Source of the DNA: Pampus argenteus | Lineage: Eukaryota > Chordata > Actinopteri > Scombriformes > Stromateidae | DNA: 64,000 nt | Reading direction: 5' to 3' | Assembly (NCBI GenBank): GCA_036937835.1 | Contig: CM072878.1 | Span: 18,890,501-18,954,500, forward strand | Part shown: one piece after another, positions 51,816-62,070 of the stretch | Layout: each line of letters opens with the position of its first letter | How positions within the stretch are numbered: the stretch's first letter is position 1 | Program-made: the position numbers and the translations under genes | The notes under the pieces: generated by a model | The model's database searches: none | What the model was told of the DNA's origin: nothing | The model's input: the letters and a program-made list of their open reading frames with translations, nothing else

Positions 51816-51838
51816 TTTTTTTTTTTTTTTTTTTTTTT
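51816..51838. repeat. T23 tract
   Basis: Twenty-three T residues on the plus strand; a second internal A tract in RNA sense of the candidate rbfox3 3' UTR. Confidence 0.93.
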
Positions 51839-52541
51839 ACCTGAAATAAAATGACGTTATTCAAGAAGTGTGAGGTGAGATTTACTGTACAGAATATTAA
51901 CAGTACACACTGTAGTTTTGTACAGGAAGTCAGGAGCTTAACCTAGTGTTACCTTCTTGGAACGATTCACACAAAACCACTACTGACAAAGTAGTGTACC
52001 CTGAACTCTCAAACAAAGTTGTGCTTCACCCGAACCTGCTCTCGCCTCTGATTGAAATAAAGTTTCTTCTCAGGGCCAGCAGGTTATTTCCAATATGCAA
52101 TAAAACAGCCCGCCCACCAGGGTCAGCATGAGAACAGCGGTTCAGACACCGAGGAAGCTACGAGCCGGGCTTCATCAGCGGAGCTCGTTAGCAGAAGAGC
52201 GAGCTCTTCCTGCAGCAGTGATGAGCAAATGAAATCTGGGTCACGTCAATACACATCCGGGCTCCGCCGTCATCACCGAGTCCCCTGATCAAAGAGCACT
52301 GAGACTGTGTGTTCAAATCATACTTTGGTTCAAGTCAGAAAAAGAAAAATCAATAGTCATAAACTTTTTATCTGACACCCACAGCACCCTGCACTAATTA
52401 GCAAGTCTTCTCAGCTCCAATGAAGAGCCGGAATGACTTTTCCTGAAGCGTCTGTCAGGTAAAAGAAAGATGGGATGTTTTACCCAAAGAAACGTTGTTT
52501 GGGATTTGTGTGTATTTAATCTATAAATCTCTGCACAGGAT

Positions 52542-52559
52542 GTGTGTGTGTGTGTGTGT
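52542..52559. repeat. (TG)n microsatellite
   Basis: Nine TG units, followed directly by a G-rich stretch (to about 52,605). Confidence 0.88.
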
Positions 52560-52690
52560 TTTGGGAAGGGTGGGGGGGCTAAAGGAGGGAGGAGGGTTGG
52601 GGGGAAGATCAGTTCACACTATCACCATCACACTTTCAATCATATAACACATGATCACATGTTACAGTAAATATCAGGGACATATTTAGT

Positions 52691-52722
52691 TGGTTGGGGG
52701 TGGGGTTGGGTGGGGGTGGGGG
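52691..52722 (+). other. G-rich segment with G-quadruplex potential
   Basis: Six G runs of three to five bases separated by T or TT, a textbook intramolecular quadruplex pattern on the plus strand; the RNA of rbfox3 would read CCCCACCCCCACCC. Confidence 0.8.
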
Positions 52723-53683
52723 TCTGATATCTATGTTCGGGGGCCAGGGGCTTTCCTGCCCACCCCCTCTACTCCCTGACATCACCACAGCCCATATAAT
52801 AGATATGTATATATATTTATATACAGAAAAAGAATACATACTTATCGGACACCCTAGACATTAAAGTACATTCAAAGAACTGAACCAACATTCTTGTTTA
52901 AACACGTTTACAGTGACTCTCCTGATATAAAGAATTAAGGTTTCGCTTTCAACAAATTAAAACTTTTTTTTTTTTCCTCTTTAAAAGTTTTCAGTGCTGC
53001 AAAAAAACAAAAACAAAAACAAAACAAACAAAAATAACCCACACAAATAAATATTCTCAGAATACATTGACAAAAGAATTGACATATTTCAGCCCTCGTT
53101 CCTCGTTACCGTTGGATGGGCACTATTTCTATATGTTTTATCTAGCGACATAGTCTATATGCCTCAGGCTTGTGTTTTGGTTATGCACCTGCTGATGTAG
53201 TACAATGGGATTATTCGATTATAATTCAATTTGTTACATGGACGTTGATGAGTTATTCTCGTCAGGTGGAAACGTGCATCCTTGGTAGTTGTACGCACCT
53301 TATTAACGCGTTGGTCTGATAGTTTGTCCGTCGGTGCAGAGTGACACAAAGGCTTGGGCTCGGAGTCTGGCAGGTGAGTAAAGTCGGCGACTTGTGCGCC
53401 ATTTTCTCTAACTAGTCCTCAGTCATTGACCTCTGCTGGGGCGTGGAGAGGGGCAGACCGGGGAGGCTCGGCTTTATACCGTCTCACCGTCCCGCCGTGG
53501 CTCACCCCCCACTCCCCAACGCTGTAAACCAGTGACTCTGCCCATTGGGGAGGGTGGGGATGCCCAATGGTGCTGCCAGGAGGAAGTGACATCACGACAG
53601 TATCCACGGGGGACGCTGCTAACAGTAGGCGCTGCTGGCCAGCGACACCGCAACAAGAAGGAAGGAGCGACATCACCGGCGCA

Positions 53684-53733
53684 AGAAGGAAGGAAGGAAG
53701 GAAGGAAGGAGGGAAGGAAGGAGGGAGGGAGGG
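53684..53733. repeat. (GAAG)n tetranucleotide array
   Basis: About twelve GGAA/GAAG units with GGGA variants. In the rbfox3 RNA sense it is a UUCC-repeat pyrimidine tract, the type of sequence bound by PTB and related proteins. Open frames of Lys/Glu/Gly or Leu/Pro/Ser composition over it are artefacts. Confidence 0.93.
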
Positions 53734-53916
53734 CAGGGAGGCTGGAAGGAAGAAGGTGGAGCAGTGAGACCAGGAGGCTGACCTTTGACTCCACCCACAG
53801 GAAGTACAGCGTAGAAAGTGCTTCTGCCTGGATGCCAAGCTCTTCCTGCCACCTTTCTGTTTCTGTTTTTGTTTTGACGACCTCGGCGACAGGAGCAGTG
53901 TGCCATAGAGAGAGGA

Positions 53917-53971
53917 GGTGGGGGGGCGGGGGTGGGGTTGGAGGGGTTGGGGGTGGGGGGGGGGGGGGGGT
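53917..53971 (+). other. G-rich segment including G17-18 run
   Basis: A 55-base stretch that is over 80 percent G with T spacers, ending in an unbroken run of about 17 G. It has strong G-quadruplex potential on the plus strand; in RNA sense it is C-rich. Confidence 0.85.
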
Positions 53972-54298
53972 GCTCCTCCCTCCTCCTTCCTGCATACCAC
54001 AGAATCAGCATCAAGGGCCAACTGTTCATCTCCCTTACCAAAAAACATAAAAACAGATTTGTACATATATACTGCTTTATACACACTTTTTTTTTTTACC
54101 ATTGTAAATCACAAAAGTATAGAAAAATAAAATGTTTTATAATAACGGGACACTTTTCATTCTCTCTCTGTCTTTTTCTACCCAGCAAAAAGGTGGTCCC
54201 TGGTGGAAACTGGCTCACTCCGTCTGTCAAGTTTGTGGCTGGTTTGACACCGCTGCCGCGGCGACACTTTGTACGCCTCCCGTCTTCCCTCGCCAGCC

Positions 54299-54421
54299 TC
54301 AGTAGAGGGACTCCTTCTCGTCTTCTTCTTCTTGTGTTATTTTCTTAAAGCTAGTTCTCCTCTCTTCGTTGTTTTCATCTGTGATGTCCATCAATACTGA
54401 GTACAGCTCTTCCTTTTGTAT
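54299..54421 (-). other. 40-codon open frame directly after the distal TAA
   Basis: In the same frame as the TAA that begins the distal exon, 40 sense codons follow before TGA. The peptide is charged and protein-like, starting IQKEELYSVLMDITDENNEE and ending QEEEDEKESLY. No family is recognised. It may be a chance product of a purine-rich UTR start, a C-terminal readthrough extension, or the true last coding exon of another transcript using the alternative AG at ACAAAAG|GAA. None of these can be decided from the sequence alone. Confidence 0.3.
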
Positions 54422-55073
54422 TTACTGGAGACAGGGAAGAAAAGTGGGGAGACTGGTAAATATGCAGGATATGTTTTCTGATAGACATACATAATAAGAG
54501 GAGCAGATGTTGGAGCTCAATGTGAGTTTTTTTTCTTTCTGAACAAGTTTTTTAGGAGTGAGGATGTTGTATAGGCCAGAAAATAACTCTTTGACAAAAC
54601 TACATGAGATAATGTATGAAATAAACAACACACACCATCTTCATAGAGCTCCCACCCCAACATCGTTTCTACTCTACTGTCACAAGGAGGAAAAGTTCAC
54701 AATTTCAGGTTAAGATGCACCGTCTGACTCACTACAGCTGGATGGAAAGTGTGTTTATAACTTGGCTGCAAAAAAGTTTGAGAGCAGAGAGACAACAGCT
54801 TCGTTCACTTTTCATCCCACTCTTGTAATGTGGCATAAAAGAAGCGGGAGCAGAGGCCTTACGCCTGCCAAAACAAGTGCTACTGCTCTCCCCAGAATAA
54901 AGATCAGAGTGCGCTGTAATCATACAAGTGGAGATCGGCAGTTTGGCAGCGCAAAGTGAAAAGTGTCAGTGTAATGGGGCTGGGTGGATGCGGAGGATGA
55001 GAGGGTGTGTGGGTGTTGGGGGCAGGCAAGGCAAGGCTCGCGTCCCGGGACCTTCGTCATGACAGATGCTCAC

Positions 55074-55109
55074 TAATTCAGAGAGATCTTCAGCAGCTCC
55101 GTGGATCTT
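55074..55109 (-). other. possible 36-nt cassette exon (KIHGAAEDLSEL)
   Basis: On the minus strand a U-rich tract (TTTATTTATTTTCGTCAG) precedes AAGATCCACGGAGC, and a GTGAGC donor follows GAATTA. The 36 nt translate without stop as KIHGAAEDLSEL in phase 0 at both ends, so inclusion between the VGTM exon and the distal TAA exon would add 12 residues in frame. The donor context (TTA|GTGAGC) is only fair and I know of no such exon in RBFOX genes. Confidence 0.2.
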
Positions 55110-55924
55110 CTGACGAAAATAAATAAATAAATAAATGAAAGAAGACGAGTCTTTAATTTTGAAATGGCTTTGTAGTGCGTCACCCCGCCCCCTGACTTCC
55201 AGTCCGGAGAGACAAACAGTCAAACAAGTGGCGTGTTCAATCAGCGTCCATCCTGCCTCCCCATCTATCTCCGTCTTCTCATGGAGGAACTGGCCCGAGC
55301 TTCACCACCTCCTCTATCCATCTATCCTACCTCTGATTTACTGAGCGCTCGCTAGGGACCCGCCATACAAAAATATCCACACGCTGTCTTAAAGCTCAGC
55401 AGGGAGGAAGCACAATAGTGCTGGAGCTACATATAGTCCTCACTGACAGGCAGCCTAGAACTGAAAGAACTGTAGACACAAATATATTAATCACCCACAG
55501 ACATGAAGGATTCAGCAGAGGGTTAGTTCAGGTATTAAAGCCCGTACTTCTTTCACTCACACTTTATAAAAAAAAACTGTTCTATGTTTAGAAATTAAAT
55601 CTTGAGCTCATTAAACGGTTGGTGCTCCAAAATTGCAAAAAGGCTACTTTATTACTGCTTTATTAGTCTACTTAGACCCAGTAGTGTCAAGCTAAGCACA
55701 TAGTTTGAGTTTTATTAGCCCAGGGTTCGAAATATTCTAGTGCCAAACGAATAAAGTGTAGTTAGTGGTTGTGGCAGCGCTCGAAAAAAAAAAAGGAAAA
55801 AAAAGACAGAAATATGTCGGAAATGTAAAAAAACCCAATATCAATAAATAAATAAATAAATAAAAATATCTAAAATCAGCAACAACATCCACGTGTGAAA
55901 GGCAGACATGTTGTTAATAACCGC

Positions 55925-55930
55925 TTTATT
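55925..55930 (-). terminator. rbfox3: candidate poly(A) signal for the proximal rbfox3 isoform
   Basis: The minus strand reads CAGAATAAAGCGG and is followed by TTATTAACAACATG. The hexamer is canonical but downstream GU richness is weak. If used, the proximal 3' UTR would be about 4.5 kb; nearer hexamers around 57.35 kb are equally possible. Confidence 0.25.
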
Positions 55931-56200
55931 CTGACACTCAAAACAATCAGAGATTACTTATATGTCACATATTGACAACCAAAATAATTCATGGTCTAAG
56001 GAAAGAAAAGTCATAGTAGTATACGTTTACCTATGAAATGAATTCAAAAAGAAATTTACTTTACACCTTTCAGACAATATATTCTCATTATAGAAATTAC
56101 ATACAATTCAAGAACAAGTTCAGCTGAATTGAAAATACACAGATGACCCCACTTCATATAGGAATACATATAAAACAGTTACTCAGAGAACTGCGATATA

Positions 56201-56220
56201 GTGTGTGTGTGTGTGTGTGT
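56201..56220. repeat. (GT)n microsatellite
   Basis: About ten GT units in the rbfox3 3' region. Confidence 0.9.
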
Positions 56221-57117
56221 ACATTTAAATGTATTTACAAGTACTGTAACTTTTTTGCTTGGTTCTCTTTTGTACAAATCTTTTAGGTGGATTCATAAAT
56301 GCACCTGCCAGCTTATCAGGGCTTTGTGAATACTTGTATTAAATATAAATTATGGATAAAGAGTATTTTCTGCTGATATGTAAACGTACCTAAATACTAC
56401 TAATAATAAGTACGAACAAATGTTTTGGATCAAATAGAGGTCTGGTTGCATATTTAAGCTGGTAATGGAATACAACAAAAGCAAACCAAACCAAAAAATA
56501 TCAAAGTGTTTAGTTTTATAAATTCACACCTAAATTACGTTTGACTTACTGTAAGCATAATAAAATGTCTCAGACCTCTACAATATTGAATACCAGAGTT
56601 ATTTACACGTCTTTAACATTTAAGCCTTGATAAGCTGACACTGAAACAGGTGGACGACGCTAATTTCTCTGTAAACTGTAGACAAACCTGTGCAGACTGA
56701 TCGGAGGAACTCCAGATGACAACACTCAAACTCGTCCCTGTAATAACATGATTCACAGTCCAGTGTGTAACATACGGTGTCCGTGTAGGTCGGTATGAGT
56801 AAGAGGTATAGATGTATGTGAGATCTGCAGGGATAAATCATGTCAAGAGTATCTCTATCATCTTTTAATTTAAACAGTTGACCTGGAGGTCTTTGAATAT
56901 CAGGAAGCACAATAAAATTGCATATGTCTGTTATTTTTGGTCAAGTCTAGTAGAACAAGTTGATTCACGAGCCGTTGGGATAAACTGGGATAAAAATCTA
57001 TTTTGATAATCACTCTGAATCATCTGCAGAACAAATTTAGCTTTTTCACACTCTAAGTCTAGAGGGAAGACTGGTCTAACCGGAGCCTAAGGACCCATGA
57101 ATGAATGATCCAGGTAC

Positions 57118-57175
57118 GTTGTCAAGATCTAGATATACTTTATTTGTCTCTATGGGGAAATCTGGGCAACTCTGC
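57118..57175 (+). repeat. possible dispersed-repeat end ('tactttatttg...ggggaaatctgggc')
   Basis: 'agatatactttatttgtctctatggggaaatctgggcaac' closely follows the 'atactttattgatcccc.aggggaaattc.ggc' element end that is dispersed through teleost genomes. Only the terminal piece is recognisable. Confidence 0.4.
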
Positions 57176-58453
57176 ACTATCAAAGTATCATTTCCTGAGG
57201 TATCTGAGTAACCTGCTGAAAACTGACTGTGGAAAAGTGAAAGAAGAGGTCATGCAGAACTTTTCAACTTGTGTTTTGGTGCTAATTTTGTATTGTTGCC
57301 AAATGAAGGGATCAAACAGTGTCTTATTTAGCGCCCTGACAGGTATCAGGATTTTATTTTATTTCATGTCATATCTCTTCCTTGCAAAAGTTTTAATAAG
57401 TAAATGTTCTGATGTCTAGTTGCTTAGTTGATTGATTTATTATCCAAATTGTGCAAATCAATTACCGACTTGCACTAATCCAGTCCATCAGTTTCCTGCC
57501 TACAGTCCAACGTCTCTGCTGTCATGCTTGAGGTTGTAATTTGTGGTGATGTCGTATTGTGAGATGTCTTCTGTCATATAATTATGTTTTTCAAACAGAC
57601 CATCTGTGTCTGTATTCATTTCCACTTCTGTCATATGAGGTCAGAGTTGAGCAATCGTGATGCAATTACAGGGACGCAGAGTTAAGTCATGTAAAACTGT
57701 TATCTTACTGTAAACTACAGTGTGTTTAGCAAACTGCATTCATTTCTTCTTTCTCCTCCCTCACACACACACAGACACACACACACACACAAACACACAC
57801 ATTCAAATGCATATATAGCACATAGGCACACACATTCAGATCAGAAAACTAACAAACCCAAAAAAAAGTCTAGTTCATTCCAGTCTCGCTTACTAATAGT
57901 GGTCACTAACTGTACACCCACATGTACTCTGCTGCAGAGTCTATACGACAAACTCCTACAAATGCACAAACCGAATCTCCCATTTGAACATGGTAAACGT
58001 AATATTCAAATTTTCATTTTGACTCATATAAAAACCCCAAACGGTGTGTACTTACTAGCATATAAAAGGAAGAACAACGTCTGTTTTACGCACGTTAAGA
58101 TTTTCTTTGACTCATGAGATAATGGGTTAATCTTCTTTTTCTTTTTTTTGATATACAACATTACTCTATATCATTTTTAACATCTTGACTAAACATAACT
58201 AGCTGTATATGATACTTTTATAAATATGTTACATCTCGTAAAGTATACCAAAAAAAACAAAAACAAAAACAAACAAACAAACAAATAAAGTGCAACAAAC
58301 AGATTTTTTTTTTTTTTTGAGACCACAAACACTTTAGTGAGTACATATAAATTAAATATTATTGGCAATAGCTTTGAGTTGTATTTCCATAGCTGCACTG
58401 AAATCTTGACAGCTAACAGTAGCTACACAGATTCTCTTTTCAATCCACCCCAT

Positions 58454-58502
58454 GTAGCTCGTAGCATGTAGCACGTAGCTCGTAGCATGTAGCTCGTAGC
58501 TC
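58454..58502. repeat. 7-bp tandem repeat (GTAGCTC/GTAGCAT), seven copies
   Basis: Seven exact-length units: GTAGCTC, GTAGCAT, GTAGCAC, GTAGCTC, GTAGCAT, GTAGCTC, GTAGCTC. The alternating variants suggest duplication of a 14- or 21-bp block. Confidence 0.92.
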
Positions 58503-58978
58503 GTTGTAACAGAAGCCAATGCAGCGACTGTATGCACTGCTGCACTCTGCACACATTTACATTGTGTCTTCTATCTCCTGGGTGCTTTTATATAACATCT
58601 GACTGTACTCGTGGTACATTTTATGTGTGTATACAGTGTAAATGTGTTATACAGTATATGTCTACATATATATATAATACAGTAGCTTCAATAAAGAACA
58701 ACAGTACAGTCTTATTTTATCATCCTCTCTCGGGGTCTTTGCTTCAACAAAATCAAAAGTTAGCTCTTCAAGAAAGCCGTGTTGCAAAGAGGACAAACCT
58801 GCTGGTTGTGTTAGAAATGAAACTATGCTGCCTGCTGAGAAGTGAATAGCACTGTATTCTAGGTTTGGGAGTTCGGGTTATCTTATCCTGAGGTAAAACA
58901 TCTTGTGCAATGCTTAAAAAAGAGATCGGTGACTTGCAGCAGAACAGCCCTCCGTCAGGTTCACCCACCCGAGTGCTG

Positions 58979-58988
<10 letters not shown>

Positions 58989-59010
<22 letters not shown>
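58989..59010. repeat. (GT)n microsatellite
   Basis: About eleven GT units in the rbfox3 3' region. Confidence 0.9.
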
Positions 59011-59011
<1 letters not shown>

Positions 59012-59454
59012 ACAGAGTCCATGTGGAAAATATTTGGTGTTACAGTGCACCTTGAGTATATTTAATCTGTCATGATGTATTAGTGACGATGTGCAACTGT
59101 GTCTCCTGCAAACTCAGTTCATATGCAACTATTTTATATTCAGCCATTATGTTTGGGGGAAACTGTACGACGATCTGCTCTAATGATTATTTTCATCATC
59201 GTTCCCCAAAGATGAGGTCAGAAGATCGTAAAAAGCAGGAACTGGAATGATTTATATGATTAATCGATCAGTATGATAATCAGTTAATTGAATAATTGCA
59301 CTAATTTAAAACCGTCCTAGAAAAAAATCCCATGTATACTCTACAATCTCTGTGATCATGTGAGGTCATATTTCATTATCATTATGTCTTTTTGAGTAAA
59401 ATCATTTTTAAGTAACATTTACTTGTAGTTTTTTCTGCAATAGTTAAGGCAATT

Positions 59455-59730
59455 TAAAGGGCTACTCCACCAATTTTACACATAAAAAAATGTATTTGTC
59501 ATAAAAAAGCTGCATAATTGTAATTATTGGATCCTGTATTTTTGAAGCTTGACTCCTGCAAGACACTAAGAACACTGCTGATATAAAGTTAGGATATTTC
59601 TGCTGCTTCAACAACTACAGGAGAGCACTCTTGGTTCTGTTGGTCAGCTCCACCTACTTGTATGATCCCGGCCAGCTTTACGTCTCCCCCAAAACATAAC
59701 CGCCAGTGCAGAATAGTTGCACAGAAACAT
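59455..59730 (+). repeat. possible dispersed-repeat remnant
   Basis: The start 'aaagggctactccaccaattttacaca' resembles a teleost dispersed repeat that I recall as '...ctccaccgattttacacat...'. The rest is too diverged for me to place, and the right limit is a guess. Confidence 0.3.
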
Positions 59731-60127
59731 CATTTGCAGGAGACTGAGCTGGACTGTGAGCAGTGTGAGTCCAAGACAGAAATCTGACCTTCATGACCCT
59801 TTACGCTGCATGCTGTCATACCACATAGTACAGCTTGTAAGGCTCCACTGTCAGTGCACAACAGTAGGACACTCCAACATTTAAAAGAAACAACAAAAAA
59901 AGAAACAACCAAACAAAAGCAATCAGAGCAGCGCTGTCTTTGAACTAAGAAATACCGAGGTATGCCCGTCAGAGTTTGGGTTGAGCTCTGTGCATCTGAT
60001 AGAGGCTAGAAAGTCATTAACTGGGAAGAGTCAGTGATCAGTGTCGCTGTTGGTCATGTGTATATCAGAGAAATGCCCCAGTATTTTCTTAGTCAGATGA
60101 CAGCGGCTGCATACACACACCTCTGAG

Positions 60128-60133
60128 CATGCA
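60128..60133 (-). promoter_or_regulatory. rbfox3: TGCATG word in proximal rbfox3 3' UTR
   Basis: The minus strand reads ATGATGCATGCTC, containing the RBFOX consensus UGCAUG about 350 nt past the proximal stop codon. A single hexamer can occur by chance. Confidence 0.35.
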
Positions 60134-60488
60134 TCATGCGTGCTGCAGTAGGCTCACATTGGTTATGGTGACACAGCACCCATATACAGCAATCAGGATA
60201 ATGCACATGTGCATAAAACTTTCCAAAAGAAAACCAAAAGCACAAAATGAATACAAAACAAGAGCAGACCAATGATGACATCAAAAAGGTTGTTGTAGAA
60301 ATATCGGCTTGAGAGGGTGTCAGGGGAGGGGCTCAGCATGGGGACCTGGAAGCTTTTAGTTTGATTTAGCTCTCCACCAAGGACCGGGCGTTCACTTGTT
60401 TTGTATTTGTCTTTTTTTTTTATTATTATTTTTTTTTGTTTGTTTGTTGGGGAAATGTCTCTGTCTTTTCTCGCTTTTTTTCGTTCTT

Positions 60489-60533
60489 TTAGTAGGGAGT
60501 GAAGCGACTGTACCCTCCTCTGTATAGGCTAGC
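60489..60533 (-). CDS. rbfox3: rbfox3 proximal terminal coding exon (RBFOX C-terminus)
   Basis: The acceptor GATGTTGCAG is followed in phase 0 by 14 codons, ASLYRGGYSRFTPY, and TAA. This is the conserved C-terminal tail of RBFOX RNA-binding splicing factors (A-S-[LI]-Y-R-G-G-Y-[SN]-R-F-[AT]-P-Y). The tail contributes to nuclear localisation and protein contacts in the family. It follows the 79-nt exon, which ends in phase 0, so the join reads VGTM-ASLYRGG. Use of this exon gives the long C-terminus; skipping it and using the acceptor at 54,424 gives a short one. The stop is followed by an A-rich UTR with no clear donor close by, so it is more likely a terminal exon than an internal one. Confidence 0.93.
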   Translation of the reverse strand, partial: ASLYRGGYSRFTPY

Positions 60534-61101
60534 CTGCAACATCAAAGATGAAAAAGCACCAATCAGTATTCAGGTGACAACTACAGTCGTTTTTTTTGTT
60601 TCTTTCCCCACAAATTTCCTTCCTTTTTCCAGATATGTTTTATAACGGTTTTTATGATTTTCTGCAATTATCAGAAGCAGATTGACAGGTTAAAATATTT
60701 ATTTAGGCCCATACATGAAATAATAATGAAATAATCCTCTAATTGCATAAAATTCTGAGTGTGCGTTAGGAACAGGGTCATCAGGAGTTAAGGCGGGTTG
60801 GTGGGTTTGAGCTTAAATAAATAAAATAATTAGATTTAGTAGCAAAAAGGAGATTTATTTTTTAATTCTTGAATTAATTATATTAAACTATACATTAAAA
60901 AATATTGTGCTTTTTCCCTGGAGGAAAATTATTCCTTTTAAGACAGTAACAATATCAGAGATTCAACCAAAGCAGGATGAAGTTTAATCACAGCTTCCTT
61001 TCAAACGTGTCTGCACCTTTCAGGAGGGGCAAACCACCACAGGATATTAGCCTTTAGATTTAGCACCATGCTCAAGATATCTAGGACAGACACACATAAA
61101 G

Positions 61102-61136
61102 CATGCAAGTGGGCCTATGCATGCACACCTGCACAT

Positions 61137-61139
<3 letters not shown>
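61102..61139 (-). promoter_or_regulatory. rbfox3: cluster of three UGCAUG (RBFOX-binding) words
   Basis: CATGCA on the plus strand at 61,102-61,107, 61,120-61,125 and 61,134-61,139 gives three TGCATG words in the RNA sense within 38 nt. RBFOX proteins bind UGCAUG, and clustering raises affinity. The cluster lies about 570 nt upstream of the proximal terminal exon in the transcript and directly downstream (in RNA) of a UG repeat. A fourth copy is at 61,858-61,863. RBFOX genes are known to auto- and cross-regulate their splicing through such elements, but activity at this site is inferred. Confidence 0.55.

Positions 61140-61186
<47 letters not shown>
61139..61186. repeat. (CA)n microsatellite
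   Basis: About 24 CA units. In the rbfox3 RNA sense it is a UG repeat, a potential binding site for TDP-43 or CELF proteins, and abuts the TGCATG cluster. Confidence 0.95.
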
Positions 61187-61188
<2 letters not shown>

Positions 61189-61545
61189 CTCTTGTCTTTC
61201 AATAGTTCTGCTTCAATTAGGAATTCAGACAAACTCCAAAGGCAACTGAATGTCTTCAAAGGCTAATTTTGCTTTATTTTTAAGAAACCCTCTTGCTTCT
61301 ACAAAACTTTTATCCATACGAGATGCTTCTGTATGCTGGAAATGAATAAAAAAATTTCCAACCTCAACCTCAGAGGAACTAATTATCGTATAGCTTTTAA
61401 ATGCAAAAATGACTCCTCTCTGCTAGAGAACCATTAATCATATATGATTAAAGAATTAGGAGCCAAACGGGTCTTTTCTCTTTAGCTCACCAGTCTATAC
61501 GATGGTGGCCTCAGCACACAGCACAGTCCCATCTCTCTGTAGCCT

Positions 61546-61568
61546 CACACACACACACACACACACAC
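61546..61568. repeat. (CA)n microsatellite
   Basis: About eleven CA units in the rbfox3 intron. Confidence 0.9.
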
Positions 61569-61857
61569 CCTCTCGAGTCGCTGTTAACTCCCTGAGCTCC
61601 CAACACACACAACATTAGCTTTGATATTTTTAGGGGCCAAATCCTGTCTTCTACTTTCATCGAGAGGACGATTAAAGTGTCAGAGAAATGGAAGGAAATT
61701 TGCAGGAAAAAGAAGAAAGAATAAAAAAAAAAACATTCAAGCACATTTTTTAATTAAGTAAATGAAAAGGAAAAAGAAATGTCTTAATTAATGAAAGCTT
61801 TTAGCTAGCAGCTGCACCGGGGAACTGTACGCTTTTTATTATGTTTTTGAAAAATCG

Positions 61858-61863
61858 CATGCA
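61858..61863 (-). promoter_or_regulatory. rbfox3: TGCATG word in rbfox3 last intron
   Basis: The minus strand reads CGGCATGCATGCG; one RBFOX consensus hexamer, about 800 nt downstream of the 79-nt exon in the transcript. Confidence 0.4.
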
Positions 61864-62047
61864 TGCCGGAATAGTAAATTTGAGTCATTTCTCAAGCAGA
61901 GAGCAGGACTCGGCTTGTAGGTAGGAGGGGAGGCTGAGACAACTCCCTCCCTCTGTCTTACTCTCTCTTTGTGTCCCACGGCACGCTGCTGCATGCGTTT
62001 GATGGTCCTTAATCTCTAAGTTTGGTCTGCGAGCCCGGTCCCATACC

Positions 62048-62070
62048 CTCATCATCATCATCATCATCAT
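62048..62070. repeat. (CAT)n microsatellite
   Basis: Seven to eight CAT units in the rbfox3 intron. Confidence 0.9.

Larger units (their letters stand above)
49460..54424 (-). other. rbfox3: candidate distal terminal exon and long 3' UTR of rbfox3
   Basis: On the minus strand a strong acceptor (long pyrimidine tract ending CTTCCCTGTCTCCAG) precedes TAAATACAAAAGG. The 79-nt rbfox3 exon ends in phase 0 with ATG, so joining it here gives ...VGTM followed at once by TAA. This matches my recollection that an annotated human RBFOX3 protein ends in GTM. The exon then runs about 5 kb without a recognisable coding segment to an AATAAA at 49,486-49,481. It contains C-rich, UUCC-repeat, poly-A and G32 stretches in RNA sense, described separately. 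The exon start is supported by sequence; assignment to rbfox3 and the UTR length are inferred. It could instead be the last exon of an unrecognised gene, since an open frame of 40 codons follows the TAA. Confidence 0.55.
54425..60488 (-). other. rbfox3: rbfox3 region between proximal and distal terminal exons
   Basis: For the proximal isoform this is 3' UTR (at least its right end); for the distal isoform it is intron. It contains candidate AATAAA words on the minus strand at 60,424-60,419, near 57,355-57,362 and at 55,930-55,925. It also holds repeat remnants near 57,120 and 59,455, a 7-bp tandem repeat at 58,454-58,502, GT arrays near 56,201 and 58,989, and a possible 36-nt cassette exon at 55,109-55,074. 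No separate gene was recognised; open frames are short and lack motifs. Confidence 0.6.

Noticed and set aside
53419..54102. Minus-strand open frames of 137-227 codons and plus-strand frames of 138-172 codons
   Set aside because: They run over GAAG and poly-G arrays and give Pro/Ser- or Gly/Lys-rich peptides; the region is better explained as UTR and simple repeat.
54362..54424. Reading the distal exon in its other two phases (ending in SIDGHHR or RKSCTQY)
   Set aside because: Both need an upstream exon ending in a different phase, and none was found; the phase-0 join to the rbfox3 exon is simpler.
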